NCBI GenBank assembly: GCA_023451415.1
Contig: JAEXZK010000254.1
Coordinates: forward strand, 1 to 6,192
From: Bacillota bacterium
Lineage (GTDB): Bacteria; Bacillota; Clostridia; Oscillospirales; Ruminococcaceae
Length of the DNA: 6,192 nt
Direction of reading: 5' to 3'
Positions 1-5,403 of this stretch are shown here, in pieces (within the stretch, counting starts at the first letter, position 1; each line of letters starts with the position of its first letter). A program made the translations under genes and the position numbers. A model generated the notes under the pieces. That model ran no database searches. It saw only the letters and a program-made list of their open reading frames with translations, and was not told the DNA's origin.

Positions 1-326
1 CGGGGGTCCAGGGAGGAGTAGGGGTCCTGGAAGATGATCTGGATGCGGGTGGTCAGGTCGTCCTTGTTTTCGGGGGCGAAGATATCCTTGCCCTCAAAGA
101 GGATGTGGCCGTCGGTGGGCCGCAGGAGCTTGACGATGGTCTTGCCGGTGGTGGACTTGCCGCAGCCGCTTTCGCCCACCAGGCCGAAGGTTTCGCCCTC
201 GTTGACGGTAAAAGTGATGTCGTCCACAGCCTTGACAAAGCGCTTTTCACTGCGCAGGGCGGTCTTTTTTACCTTGACGGGGTAGTAGAGCTTGAGGTCC
301 TTGACCTCCAGCAGAGGCTTGCTCAT
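1..326 (-). CDS. dppF: Peptide ABC transporter ATP-binding protein, DppF/OppF-like (partial, 3' end missing)
   Basis: This is the second ATPase of the importer; it would pair with the DppD-like ATPase at the inner face of the membrane and power uptake. Only the N-terminal 108 codons are present, because the gene runs off the left edge; family members are usually about 320 residues. Translating from the ATG at 326-324 gives [18 protein letters not shown] at the start, a Walker A motif GESGCGKST at residues 51-59, and a Q-loop with Gln100 in IIFQDPYSSLDP. The extended stretch between strand 1 and Walker A, with a KxxxRSEKRFVKAVDD segment, is typical of the F-type subunit rather than the D-type. 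The start overlaps the stop of the upstream ATPase gene as ATGA (326-323), which implies translational coupling. The signature motif, Walker B and C-terminal domain lie outside the window. The symbol is family-level only. Confidence 0.93.
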   Translation of the reverse strand, partial: MSKPLLEVKDLKLYYPVKVKKTALRSEKRFVKAVDDITFTVNEGETFGLVGESGCGKSTTGKTIVKLLRPTDGHILFEGKDIFAPENKDDLTTRIQIIFQDPYSSLDP

Positions 327-1315
327 TCTTCAGCACCTCCCTTGAATTCCTGGTACTTCCAGCAGCGGACCTTGCGCCCGTCGTCCATAGTGACCAGATC
401 GGGCATGTGGTCGCGGCAGACATCCATGCATTCCTCGCACCGGGGAGAGAAGCGGCAGCCCTTGGGGAATTCCTGAGGGCTGGGGATGCTGCCCTTGATG
501 TTGTAAAGCTTCTCCTGCTCCTCGTGGAGCTTGGGGATGGACTTGAGCAGGCCCACGGTGTAGGGATGGAGGGGCTTCTTGTAAATGGATTTGACGTCGG
601 AGTACTCCACAGCCTGGCCGCCGTACATGACCATGACATTTTCGGCGGTCTGGGCGACGATGCCCAAGTCGTGAGTGATGAGGATGATGGCGGTGCCGGT
701 CTTGTCCCGCAGGTCGGTGAGCAGCCGGAGGATCTGGGCCTGGATGGTGACGTCCAGGGCGGTGGTGGGCTCGTCAGCGATAAGGATCTTGGGATTGCAG
801 GCCAGGGCCATGGCGATCATGACCAGCTGGCGCATGCAGCCGGAAATCTGGTGGGGGTAACACTCCACGTTCTTTTCGGGGTCGGGGATGCCCACCAGCC
901 GGAGCATCTCAACGGCACGCTCCCTGGCCTTGGCTTTGGTATAGTTCTGGTGATAGATCAGGGATTCCATGATCTGGTGCCCCACGGTAAAGACGGGGTT
1001 CAGAGAGGTCATGGGCTCCTGGAAGATCATGGAGATCTCATCGCCGCGCACCTGGCGCATCCTCTTTTCGGAGGCCTTGCACAGGTCCTCGCCGCGGTAA
1101 AGGATTTCGCCGTCGATGATCTTTCCCGGAGGGTTTTTGATGAGCCGGAGGATGGACAGGGAGGTGACCGACTTGCCACAGCCGCTCTCGCCCACGATGG
1201 CCAGAGTCTCGCCGTCATTGAGGGTAAAGTCCAGGCCGTCCACGGCGGGGACGACGCCCTCCTCGGTGTAAAAGTAGGTTTTCAGGTTTTTTACCTGCAA
1301 AATGGTTTCAGACAT
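323..1315 (-). CDS. dppD: Peptide ABC transporter ATP-binding protein, DppD/OppD-like
   Basis: This 330-residue protein is one of the paired cytoplasmic ATPases of a peptide/nickel-class ABC importer, and is full length for the family. Visible motifs in order are Walker A GESGCGKS (42-49), Q-loop Gln99 in [11 protein letters not shown], the signature region [17 protein letters not shown] (from 155), Walker B ILIADEP (177-183) with Glu182 catalytic, D-loop ALD (186-188) and H-switch His215 in LITHD. The C-terminal oligopeptide-transporter domain contains PLHPYT (248-253) and a cysteine cluster (Cys287, 293, 296, 300, 318). The oddity is the signature: family members normally read SGGMRQR, but here Gly becomes Cys160 and Arg becomes Leu164. 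The ATG at 1315 has a strong AAGGAGGGG site just upstream, overlapping the stop of the permease gene before it. The stop overlaps the next gene's start as ATGA. The symbol is family-level; substrate unknown. Confidence 0.95.
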   Translation of the reverse strand: MSETILQVKNLKTYFYTEEGVVPAVDGLDFTLNDGETLAIVGESGCGKSVTSLSILRLIKNPPGKIIDGEILYRGEDLCKASEKRMRQVRGDEISMIFQEPMTSLNPVFTVGHQIMESLIYHQNYTKAKARERAVEMLRLVGIPDPEKNVECYPHQISGCMRQLVMIAMALACNPKILIADEPTTALDVTIQAQILRLLTDLRDKTGTAIILITHDLGIVAQTAENVMVMYGGQAVEYSDVKSIYKKPLHPYTVGLLKSIPKLHEEQEKLYNIKGSIPSPQEFPKGCRFSPRCEECMDVCRDHMPDLVTMDDGRKVRCWKYQEFKGGAEE

Positions 1316-1327
1316 ATGCTCCCCTCC

Positions 1328-2164
1328 TTAGCTGTTCTTCAGTTTGGGATCCAGTGCGTCCCGGAGACCGTCGCCCACCAGGCTGAAGCTCATGACCACA
1401 AGGGTGATGGCGATGCCGGGGATGAAAACAGCCAGAGGATATGCCCGGATGACGTCGCGGCCGGTGCTGAGCATGGCGCCCCATTCAGGATCGGGGGGCT
1501 GCACGCCCAGGCCCAGGAAGGACAGGGAAGAAGCGGTGAGGATGGCGGTGCCCAGGTTAAGGGTGATGTTGACGATGATTTGGGACACGGCGTTGGGGAT
1601 GATGTGGGTAAAGATGATCCGGGAGCTGGAAGCGCCCATGACCTGGCAGGCCTGGATGTACTCGGCGCCCTTGTTGGCCATGACGATGCCGCGGACCATC
1701 CGCGCAATGGAGGGGATGGAGAAGATGGCGATGGCAATGGCCGTGTTCTGGGTGCCGTTGCCCAGGATGGCCACAACGGTGATGGCCAGCAGAAGGCCGG
1801 GGAAGGCCAGCAGGATATCCACGACCCGGGAGACCAGGGTGTCCACCCAGCCGCCAAAGTAGCCGGCGCAGACGCCCATGAGCACGCCGATGGCGCAGCC
1901 GCTGAGGACGCCGGTAAAGCTGAGGGTCAGGGAGACCCGGGCGCCGTAGATCATCCGGGTAAAGGTGTCGCGGCCCAGATAATCGGTGCCGAACCAGTGC
2001 TCACTGGAGGGCATCTTGTACTTATTGACCAGGTCCTGAGCCAAAGGGTCCTGGGTGCAGAGCATGGGGCCAAAGATGGCGATGAGGAAAAAGAAAATCA
2101 GGACAATGGCGCCGATGACCGAAACCTTACGGCGGAGAAAACGTCTGAAAATGGTTCCTTTCAC
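1328..2164 (-). CDS. dppC: Peptide ABC transporter permease, DppC/GsiD-like
   Basis: This 278-residue inner-membrane protein is the second of the two permeases that form the translocation channel. About six hydrophobic segments are visible (roughly 14-36, 78-104, 112-134, 140-160, 196-216, 244-264). The N-terminal helix is followed by the family's HWFGTDYLGRD motif (56-66), and the EAA-type loop that docks the ATPase lies around 168-190 (EYIQACQVMGASSSRI...). The C-terminal half, including SFLGLGVQPPDPEWG and GDGLRDALDPK, closely resembles what I recall of GsiD (glutathione importer) as well as DppC, so glutathione-like or dipeptide substrates are both possible. The start is GTG at 2164-2162, chosen because a GGAGGG site lies 6 bases upstream. 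The gap to the preceding permease stop is 14 bases, so the genes are surely co-transcribed. The symbol is family-level only. Confidence 0.95.
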   Translation of the reverse strand: MKGTIFRRFLRRKVSVIGAIVLIFFFLIAIFGPMLCTQDPLAQDLVNKYKMPSSEHWFGTDYLGRDTFTRMIYGARVSLTLSFTGVLSGCAIGVLMGVCAGYFGGWVDTLVSRVVDILLAFPGLLLAITVVAILGNGTQNTAIAIAIFSIPSIARMVRGIVMANKGAEYIQACQVMGASSSRIIFTHIIPNAVSQIIVNITLNLGTAILTASSLSFLGLGVQPPDPEWGAMLSTGRDVIRAYPLAVFIPGIAITLVVMSFSLVGDGLRDALDPKLKNS

Positions 2165-2170
2165 GTCAGT

Positions 2171-2176
2171 CCCTCC
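2171..2176 (-). promoter_or_regulatory. Ribosome binding site for the dppC-like gene
   Basis: GGAGGG, inside a longer AAAAGGAGGG run, lies 6 bases before a GTG codon at 2164-2162 and directly follows the TAA of the dppB-like gene (2181-2179). It decides the GTG start. Confidence 0.85.
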
Positions 2177-2178
2177 TT

Positions 2179-3099
2179 TTATTCATATTTGATGCGGGGA
2201 TCGACCAGAGCATAGATCAGGTCCACCGCGGTGTTGACCACAACGAAGGTGACGGCCAGTACCAGGATGCAGCCCTGGACCGCAGGATAGTCACGCTTGG
2301 AGACCGAGTCCACCACGAAGCGGCCCACGCCCTTGATGGAAAATACCGTTTCCACAATGGCCGAGCCGGCCAGCAGAGAGCCGAACCGCAGGCCGATGGC
2401 GGTAAGGATGGGGATCAAAGCGTTCTTCAGCGTGTGGGAGAAGGTGATGATCCGGGCGGGAATGCCCCGGGACCGGGAGGTCCGTATGTAATCCTGGCTG
2501 ATGATATCCAGCATGGAGGACCGGGTGGTCCGGGCGATAAAGCCTACCGCCTGGGTACCCAGGGTGACGATGGGGAGGACCATCCGCTCCGGGGAGACAG
2601 AGCCCATGCTGGGCAGCCAGCCCAACTGGAGGGTGAAAATCAACATCAAAATCAGAGCAAGGAAGAAGGACGGGGTGGAAACCGCCAGCATGGACAGGGC
2701 CATGATGAAGTTATCCCAAAACTTGTTGTGATAGACCGCAGCCAGGATGCCAAAAAGGATGCCGGCGATGGAAGCCACTACAATGCCTCCGGCGGCCAGG
2801 ATCAGCGTGTTGGGATACCGGTCGGCCAGTTCCTCCGCCACCGGGTTGCCGGTGACGATGGAGGTCCCCAGATCGCCGTGGAAGAGCTCGTTCATAAAAC
2901 GGATGTACTGCACGGGCAGGGGATCGTTGAGGCCCAGGCGCTCCCGTTCAAACTCCACCATTTCCTGAGGGACGTCGATACCCAGCATGTTCTTGACAGG
3001 ATCGCCGGGGATCATCCGCACCATGAGGAAGACGATGAGAGAGAGGACCAGAAGCATGGGGATCAGCTGAAGTATCCTTTTGAGGACATATTTGATCAA
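2179..3099 (-). CDS. dppB: Peptide ABC transporter permease, DppB/GsiC-like
   Basis: This 306-residue inner-membrane permease is the first gene of the transporter operon. The N-terminus (MIKYVLKRILQLIPMLLVL...) and the MIPGDP motif (29-34) are classic for DppB/OppB/GsiC. Hydrophobic segments lie near 10-30, 97-123, 131-158, 172-190, 228-250 and 275-297. The ATPase-docking EAA-type loop is around 203-230 (DYIRTSRSRGIPARI...), where most relatives have ARAKG rather than SRSRG. LGWLPSMG (159-166), KGVGRFVVDSV (256-266) and the terminal LIYALVDPRIKYE match what I recall of GsiC, including the 306-residue length. The start codon is TTG at 3099-3097, since there is no in-frame ATG nearby and a GGAGG site sits 8 bases upstream. 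It is transcribed away from the GntR-type regulator across a shared control region. The symbol is family-level; substrate not determinable. Confidence 0.95.
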   Translation of the reverse strand: MIKYVLKRILQLIPMLLVLSLIVFLMVRMIPGDPVKNMLGIDVPQEMVEFERERLGLNDPLPVQYIRFMNELFHGDLGTSIVTGNPVAEELADRYPNTLILAAGGIVVASIAGILFGILAAVYHNKFWDNFIMALSMLAVSTPSFFLALILMLIFTLQLGWLPSMGSVSPERMVLPIVTLGTQAVGFIARTTRSSMLDIISQDYIRTSRSRGIPARIITFSHTLKNALIPILTAIGLRFGSLLAGSAIVETVFSIKGVGRFVVDSVSKRDYPAVQGCILVLAVTFVVVNTAVDLIYALVDPRIKYE

Positions 3100-3105
3100 T
3101 GTCTA

Positions 3106-3112
3106 CACCTCC
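3106..3112 (-). promoter_or_regulatory. Ribosome binding site for the dppB-like gene (TTG start)
   Basis: GGAGGTG lies ahead of the TTG at 3099-3097, with 8 bases between its GGAGG core (3112-3108) and the start codon. A strong site paired with a TTG start and no competing ATG makes this start convincing. Confidence 0.85.
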
Positions 3113-3138
3113 AGAAAGTGTCCTGAATCTTATATAAA

Positions 3139-3168
3139 CGGGCGGGAAAGGGAACCCCCTGCCGCCCG
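3139..3168 (-). promoter_or_regulatory. GC-rich hairpin in the transporter-operon leader (possible attenuator)
   Basis: CGGGCGG (3139-3145) and CCGCCCG (3162-3168) form a perfect 7-bp stem. The 16-base interval contains a further GGG/CCC pairing, which could extend the fold. It sits about 40 bases before the dppB-like start, as a GC-rich island in an otherwise AT-rich region. On the minus strand the stem is followed by TTTATATAAG, only a short U-run, so it is a weak terminator at best. It could be an attenuator, a 5'-end stabiliser or part of an operator; the function is inferred. Confidence 0.45.
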
Positions 3169-3180
3169 GCCGAGCCGTCA

Positions 3181-3224
3181 GACAGAAATTTGTGCTGAAA
3201 AAACATGCAAGACAAATTTTGTGC
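3181..3224. repeat. Short direct repeat in the control region (GACA-AAATTT-GTGC type)
   Basis: GACAGAAATTTGTGC (3181-3195) and GACAAATTTTGTGC (3211-3224) are near-identical and begin 30 bases apart, about three helical turns, so they would present the same face of the DNA. They lie in the predicted leader of the transporter operon, between its candidate promoter and the GC-rich hairpin. Tandem regulator half-sites are a plausible role. The match is imperfect and could be partly due to AT-rich composition. Confidence 0.4.
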
Positions 3225-3229
3225 GCAAA
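3218..3229. promoter_or_regulatory. Imperfect palindrome TTTG-TGCG-CAAA, candidate operator
   Basis: TTTG (3218-3221) and CAAA (3226-3229) are inverted around TGCG. The right part contains GTGCGCAAA (3221-3229), one of three GYGYGCAAA-type elements in this control region; the others are at 3387-3395 (plus) and 3466-3474 (minus). It is downstream of the candidate leftward promoter, where a bound repressor could block transporter transcription. The binding protein is not known from the sequence; the neighbouring GntR-type regulator is an obvious candidate. Confidence 0.35.
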
Positions 3230-3252
3230 TCACATACAGTAAAACGTTAAAA

Positions 3253-3281
3253 ATTTAAATCGGTGATAGTTCTTGGTTCAA
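3253..3281 (-). promoter_or_regulatory. Candidate promoter for the transporter operon
   Basis: On the minus strand, TTGAAC (3281-3276) and TTAAAT (3258-3253) are separated by exactly 17 bases, a reasonable sigma-70/SigA-type match (4/6 and 4/6 to consensus). Transcription would begin near 3246, leaving a leader of about 147 bases that includes the direct repeats, the palindrome and the GC-rich hairpin. An alternative -10-like TATAAG closer to the gene (about 3128-3133) has no good -35 and would leave a very short leader. Confidence 0.4.
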
Positions 3282-3364
3282 AAAAGTACGGAGAGATTGA
3301 TGTTTCACACAAAGAACAAGCCGCAAATATGGGAAAATCAACAAAGCTCTAGGTGAAGTCTCCG

Positions 3365-3373
3365 TGATATAAT
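3365..3373 (+). promoter_or_regulatory. Extended -10 promoter element (TGATATAAT)
   Basis: TGATATAAT is a perfect TGnTATAAT extended -10 pointing toward the GntR-type gene. No good -35 is seen 17 bases upstream (AGCTCT), but extended -10 promoters do not need one. It would give a leader of about 130 bases and may serve as a second promoter upstream of the stronger one at 3408-3436. Confidence 0.4.
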
Positions 3374-3407
3374 AGAAAATGCTGAGGCGTGCAAAGGAAA
3401 TACAATG

Positions 3408-3436
3408 TTGACAGATCGCGGAAAGAAATTTATACT
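3408..3436 (+). promoter_or_regulatory. Main promoter for the regulator-hydrolase genes
   Basis: TTGACA (3408-3413) is a perfect -35, followed after exactly 17 bases by TATACT (3431-3436), a 5/6 match to the -10. Transcription would begin near 3443, about 70 bases before the regulator start. This is the best promoter in the window. The TGTATACA palindrome and a TTTGCACAC element lie just downstream of the start point, fitting a repressor that blocks initiation or early elongation. Confidence 0.75.
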
Positions 3437-3455
3437 GGGGATAATATAAATACAT

Positions 3456-3463
3456 TGTATACA
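3456..3463. promoter_or_regulatory. TGTATACA palindrome, candidate GntR-family operator
   Basis: TGTATACA is a perfect 8-bp palindrome at roughly +14 to +21 of the main promoter. A GTATAC core is seen in known operators of FCD-subgroup GntR regulators, for example the UxuR/ExuR type as I recall it (TTGGTATACCAA). Its position between the promoter and a gene for just such a regulator suggests autoregulation. Flanking bases break the symmetry (T3455/C3464), so the full site, if real, is imperfect. Confidence 0.45.
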
Positions 3464-3512
3464 CTTTTGCACACGAATTCAAGCCCTAATTTTATAGAAA
3501 GGGGTGAGACGG

Positions 3513-4199
3513 TTGGAAAAGAAGTTAAACGAGAGTTCTGAACTGGTGGATCTGCTCCGGCGGGCCATCATTACAGGAGAGCTCAAACCCCGGGAAAGGC
3601 TCATCGAGACCGCCCTGGCGGAAAAGTATCATGTCAGCCGTACGCCGGTGCGGGAGGCCATCAAACATCTGGAGGCCCTGGGCCTGGTGACCCTGGAGCG
3701 GTACAAGGGCGCAGTGGTGGCGGACATCAATCTGGACGAGATCCGGGAGATGCAAATCGTCCGGGCCAATCTGGAGGGCCTGGCCGCTTCTCTGGCCGCC
3801 ACCCGGCTGGAAGATGAGGACCTGATCCGTCTGGAGGCCTTTGAGCGGGAGATGGAATACGCCGCCCGGGAGGGGGACATCCAGCAGTTCTCCGCTTACA
3901 ACGAAAACTTCCATCAGCTTTTTTACTGGGGCAGCGGCAACCGGTACCTTTATAACACCATCCTGGGCCTCCTCAAGAGGTCCTGGCATGAGCCCAGCAC
4001 CTCCTGGAAGGGCCTGGGCGACGTTCCGCTGACCATCCAGGGCCACAAAAGGATCCTGGCGGCGCTGCAGGAGCGCAATCCGGAGAAGGCAAGAGCAGCT
4101 GCGGAGCAGCATATCCTGGACGCCGTCAACCTTCACGACCGGATGAACCAGAACGGCGAGCCGGTGTCGGACCTTCATCTCCTTTTCCGGGCGTACTGA
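3513..4199 (+). CDS. GntR-family transcriptional regulator, FCD subfamily
   Basis: This 228-residue DNA-binding protein has an N-terminal winged helix-turn-helix (about 8-72), with the hallmark recognition region VSRTPVREAIKHLEALGLV (41-59), and a C-terminal all-helical FCD ligand domain (about 78-210). Likely FCD metal ligands are Asn130 and His134 (in NENFHQLF), His178 (GHKRIL) and His200 (AEQHI). FCD domains that bind such a metal usually sense small carboxylates or amino-acid-like molecules, which suits a peptide-derived effector. I prefer the TTG at 3513: an AAAGGGG site (3498-3504) lies 8 bases before it. The in-frame GTG at 3504 overlaps that site and would add only three residues. It is divergent from the transporter operon and followed by two hydrolase genes, so it probably controls both arms. 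Repressor or activator action is not visible from sequence. Confidence 0.93.
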   Translation: MEKKLNESSELVDLLRRAIITGELKPRERLIETALAEKYHVSRTPVREAIKHLEALGLVTLERYKGAVVADINLDEIREMQIVRANLEGLAASLAATRLEDEDLIRLEAFEREMEYAAREGDIQQFSAYNENFHQLFYWGSGNRYLYNTILGLLKRSWHEPSTSWKGLGDVPLTIQGHKRILAALQERNPEKARAAAEQHILDAVNLHDRMNQNGEPVSDLHLLFRAY

Positions 4200-4251
4200 G
4201 AGACCCGAAAACATCCGATACATAGCACATAAATAAAGTTGGCTGAGCACA

Positions 4252-4304
4252 GGGGACCTCTTCGGGAGCGCTGTCTGTTTGGATGGGCGCCCCGGGGCGT
4301 CCCC
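4252..4304 (+). promoter_or_regulatory. Structured GC-rich segment between regulator and hydrolase genes
   Basis: GGGGAC (4252-4257) can pair with GTCCCC (4299-4304). The segment CGCCCCGGGGCG (4288-4299) is itself a perfect 12-bp palindrome, flanked by GGG (4285-4287) and CCC (4301-4303). The two pairings compete for the same bases. No U-tract follows (the sequence continues CCTTGCTTTACACC), so it is not a standard intrinsic terminator. It may reduce read-through, shape mRNA stability or be a regulated switch; none of these is demonstrated. Confidence 0.35.
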
Positions 4305-4317
4305 CCTTGCTTTACAC

Positions 4318-4334
4318 CCGGGCAGTCCGCCCGG
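4318..4334 (+). promoter_or_regulatory. Hairpin just upstream of the M19 hydrolase ribosome binding site
   Basis: CCGGGC (4318-4323) and GCCCGG (4329-4334) make a perfect 6-bp GC stem with a 5-base AGTCC loop, followed by AAAATGACTTTT and then GGAGGT. It lies 12 bases from the ribosome binding site, so it could influence translation or protect a processed 5' end. It lacks a proper U-tract for termination. A TTTACA at 4311-4316 was considered as a -35 but has no convincing -10. Confidence 0.4.
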
Positions 4335-4346
4335 AAAATGACTTTT

Positions 4347-4352
4347 GGAGGT
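4347..4352 (+). promoter_or_regulatory. Ribosome binding site fixing the M19 hydrolase start
   Basis: GGAGGT is followed after 7 bases by ATG at 4360. An in-frame TTG at 4345 overlaps this site and therefore cannot be the start that it serves. Confidence 0.85.
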
Positions 4353-4359
4353 ACATATT

Positions 4360-5400
4360 ATGAAAAAGATCACCTTGACAAAGTCCCAGGAAGAACGGGC
4401 TCAGGAGCTCCACTATTCCTCCCTGATCATCGACGGCCTCTGCGGCAATATGACCAACCCGGAGCCCCCGGAGCGGGATGGGAAAAGCTATTTGCAGCGG
4501 CTGGAGGAGTCGGGAGTCCGGGCCATGAATATCACCATGACCGCCGCCAACGACGGCTTTGAGGCCACTCTCAAAACTTTTTTTGCTTATTTTAATATGT
4601 TTGACTACTTCCCCGACCGGGTGATGCAGGTGCGGACCGCCGCCGACCTGGAACGCTGCCACAAGGAGAAGAAGATCGGCGTCATCTTTGGCTGTCAGGG
4701 GTCCGAGATGGTTGGCAAGGACTTCTACCGCTGGACCATCCTGCGGAACCTGGGGCTGCGCATCTGCCAGATCGCTTACAACGAGCCCTGCACCCTGGCT
4801 TCGGGCTGCATGGACCCCAAAAACGGCGGGTTGACCTTTTACGGCATTCAGGCTGTCAAGGAGATGAACCGCCTGGGGATCGTGGTGGACCTTTCCCACG
4901 TGGGGGAGCGCAGCTCCCTGGAAGCCATTGAGCTAAGCACAAAACCCTGCATCTTCAGCCATTCCAACGCCAAATCCGTCACCCCCACCACCACCCGGAA
5001 CCTCACAGACGAGATGATCAAGGCCGTGGCCGCCAAGGGCGGCGTGGTGGGTCTCAGCTCCCATGCCTTCCTCTGCCACCATGAGCTTGGAGTCCAGCCC
5101 ACCCTGGAGGACTATATGGATCACTTTGAGTATATGGCCAAGCTGGTGGGCACGGACCATATCGGCATCGGCACCGATATGTTCGAATACTATACAAAGT
5201 TCTACTGGGAGACCCACACCAAACTGTTCTATGACAGCCCCTGGTTCTTTGAGACCGTGTTCAACGCCGACCTCAAGCGGGTGGACCAGTACATCAATGT
5301 CACCAGGGGCCTGGTGGCGCTGGGCTTCTCGGATGAGGACATCCGCAAGATGCTGGGGCAGAACTTCCTCCGGGTCTTCCGGGAAGTATGGGGGGAATGA
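4360..5400 (+). CDS. Peptidase family M19 (membrane dipeptidase-like) hydrolase, divergent active site
   Basis: This 346-residue protein has the M19 TIM-barrel landmarks: GGLTFYGIQAVKEMNRLGIVVDLSHVG (156-182), FSHSNA (199-204), a conserved RN (213-214) and HIGIGTDMFE (267-276). Classical enzymes cleave dipeptides with two zinc ions held by an HxD motif near the N-terminus, a bridging Glu and two His. Here the two His (180, 201) and the catalytic-type Asp273 are kept, but the HxD position reads IDGLCG (24-29), with Leu27 and Gly29, and the bridging Glu is Gln113 in FGCQGSE. From memory, a subset of M19 homologs, some encoded near glycine-betaine catabolism genes in pseudomonads, shows the same IDGL and Gln pattern; I cannot check that here. 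No signal peptide or lipobox is seen, so it is probably cytoplasmic. It is upstream of, and nearly abuts, an amidohydrolase gene. Whether it is truly a peptidase is uncertain. Confidence 0.88.
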   Translation: MKKITLTKSQEERAQELHYSSLIIDGLCGNMTNPEPPERDGKSYLQRLEESGVRAMNITMTAANDGFEATLKTFFAYFNMFDYFPDRVMQVRTAADLERCHKEKKIGVIFGCQGSEMVGKDFYRWTILRNLGLRICQIAYNEPCTLASGCMDPKNGGLTFYGIQAVKEMNRLGIVVDLSHVGERSSLEAIELSTKPCIFSHSNAKSVTPTTTRNLTDEMIKAVAAKGGVVGLSSHAFLCHHELGVQPTLEDYMDHFEYMAKLVGTDHIGIGTDMFEYYTKFYWETHTKLFYDSPWFFETVFNADLKRVDQYINVTRGLVALGFSDEDIRKMLGQNFLRVFREVWGE

Positions 5401-5403
5401 GCC

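Noticed and set aside
407..2215. Long plus-strand open frame of about 602 codons opposite the transporter genes
   Set aside because: It lies fully antisense to three convincing genes (DppD-, DppC- and the end of DppB-like), has low-complexity Gly/Asp/His/Ala-rich content, and has no ribosome binding site. It is a by-product of GC-rich codon use.
3255..3482. Minus-strand open frame of 75 codons in the divergent control region
   Set aside because: The region is AT-rich and full of promoter elements, there is no good ribosome binding site, and the translated sequence shows no recognisable motif. A short unknown protein cannot be fully excluded.
4285..4334. Intrinsic terminator after the regulator gene
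   Set aside because: Two GC-rich hairpins are present, but neither is followed by a run of T on the transcribed strand, so termination is not supported.
4311..4339. Possible promoter TTTACA plus GAAAAT before the M19 gene
   Set aside because: The -10 is poor, the start point would fall on the ribosome binding site, and the spacer is occupied by the GC hairpin.
3525..4373. Minus-strand open frame of about 282 codons opposite the regulator gene
   Set aside because: It is a shadow of the well-supported GntR-family gene, with no domain or ribosome binding site of its own.
4239..4562. Plus-strand open frame of 107 codons starting in the gap and overlapping the M19 gene
   Set aside because: It runs in another frame through a GC-rich structured gap and into the M19 gene, with no ribosome binding site and no domain.
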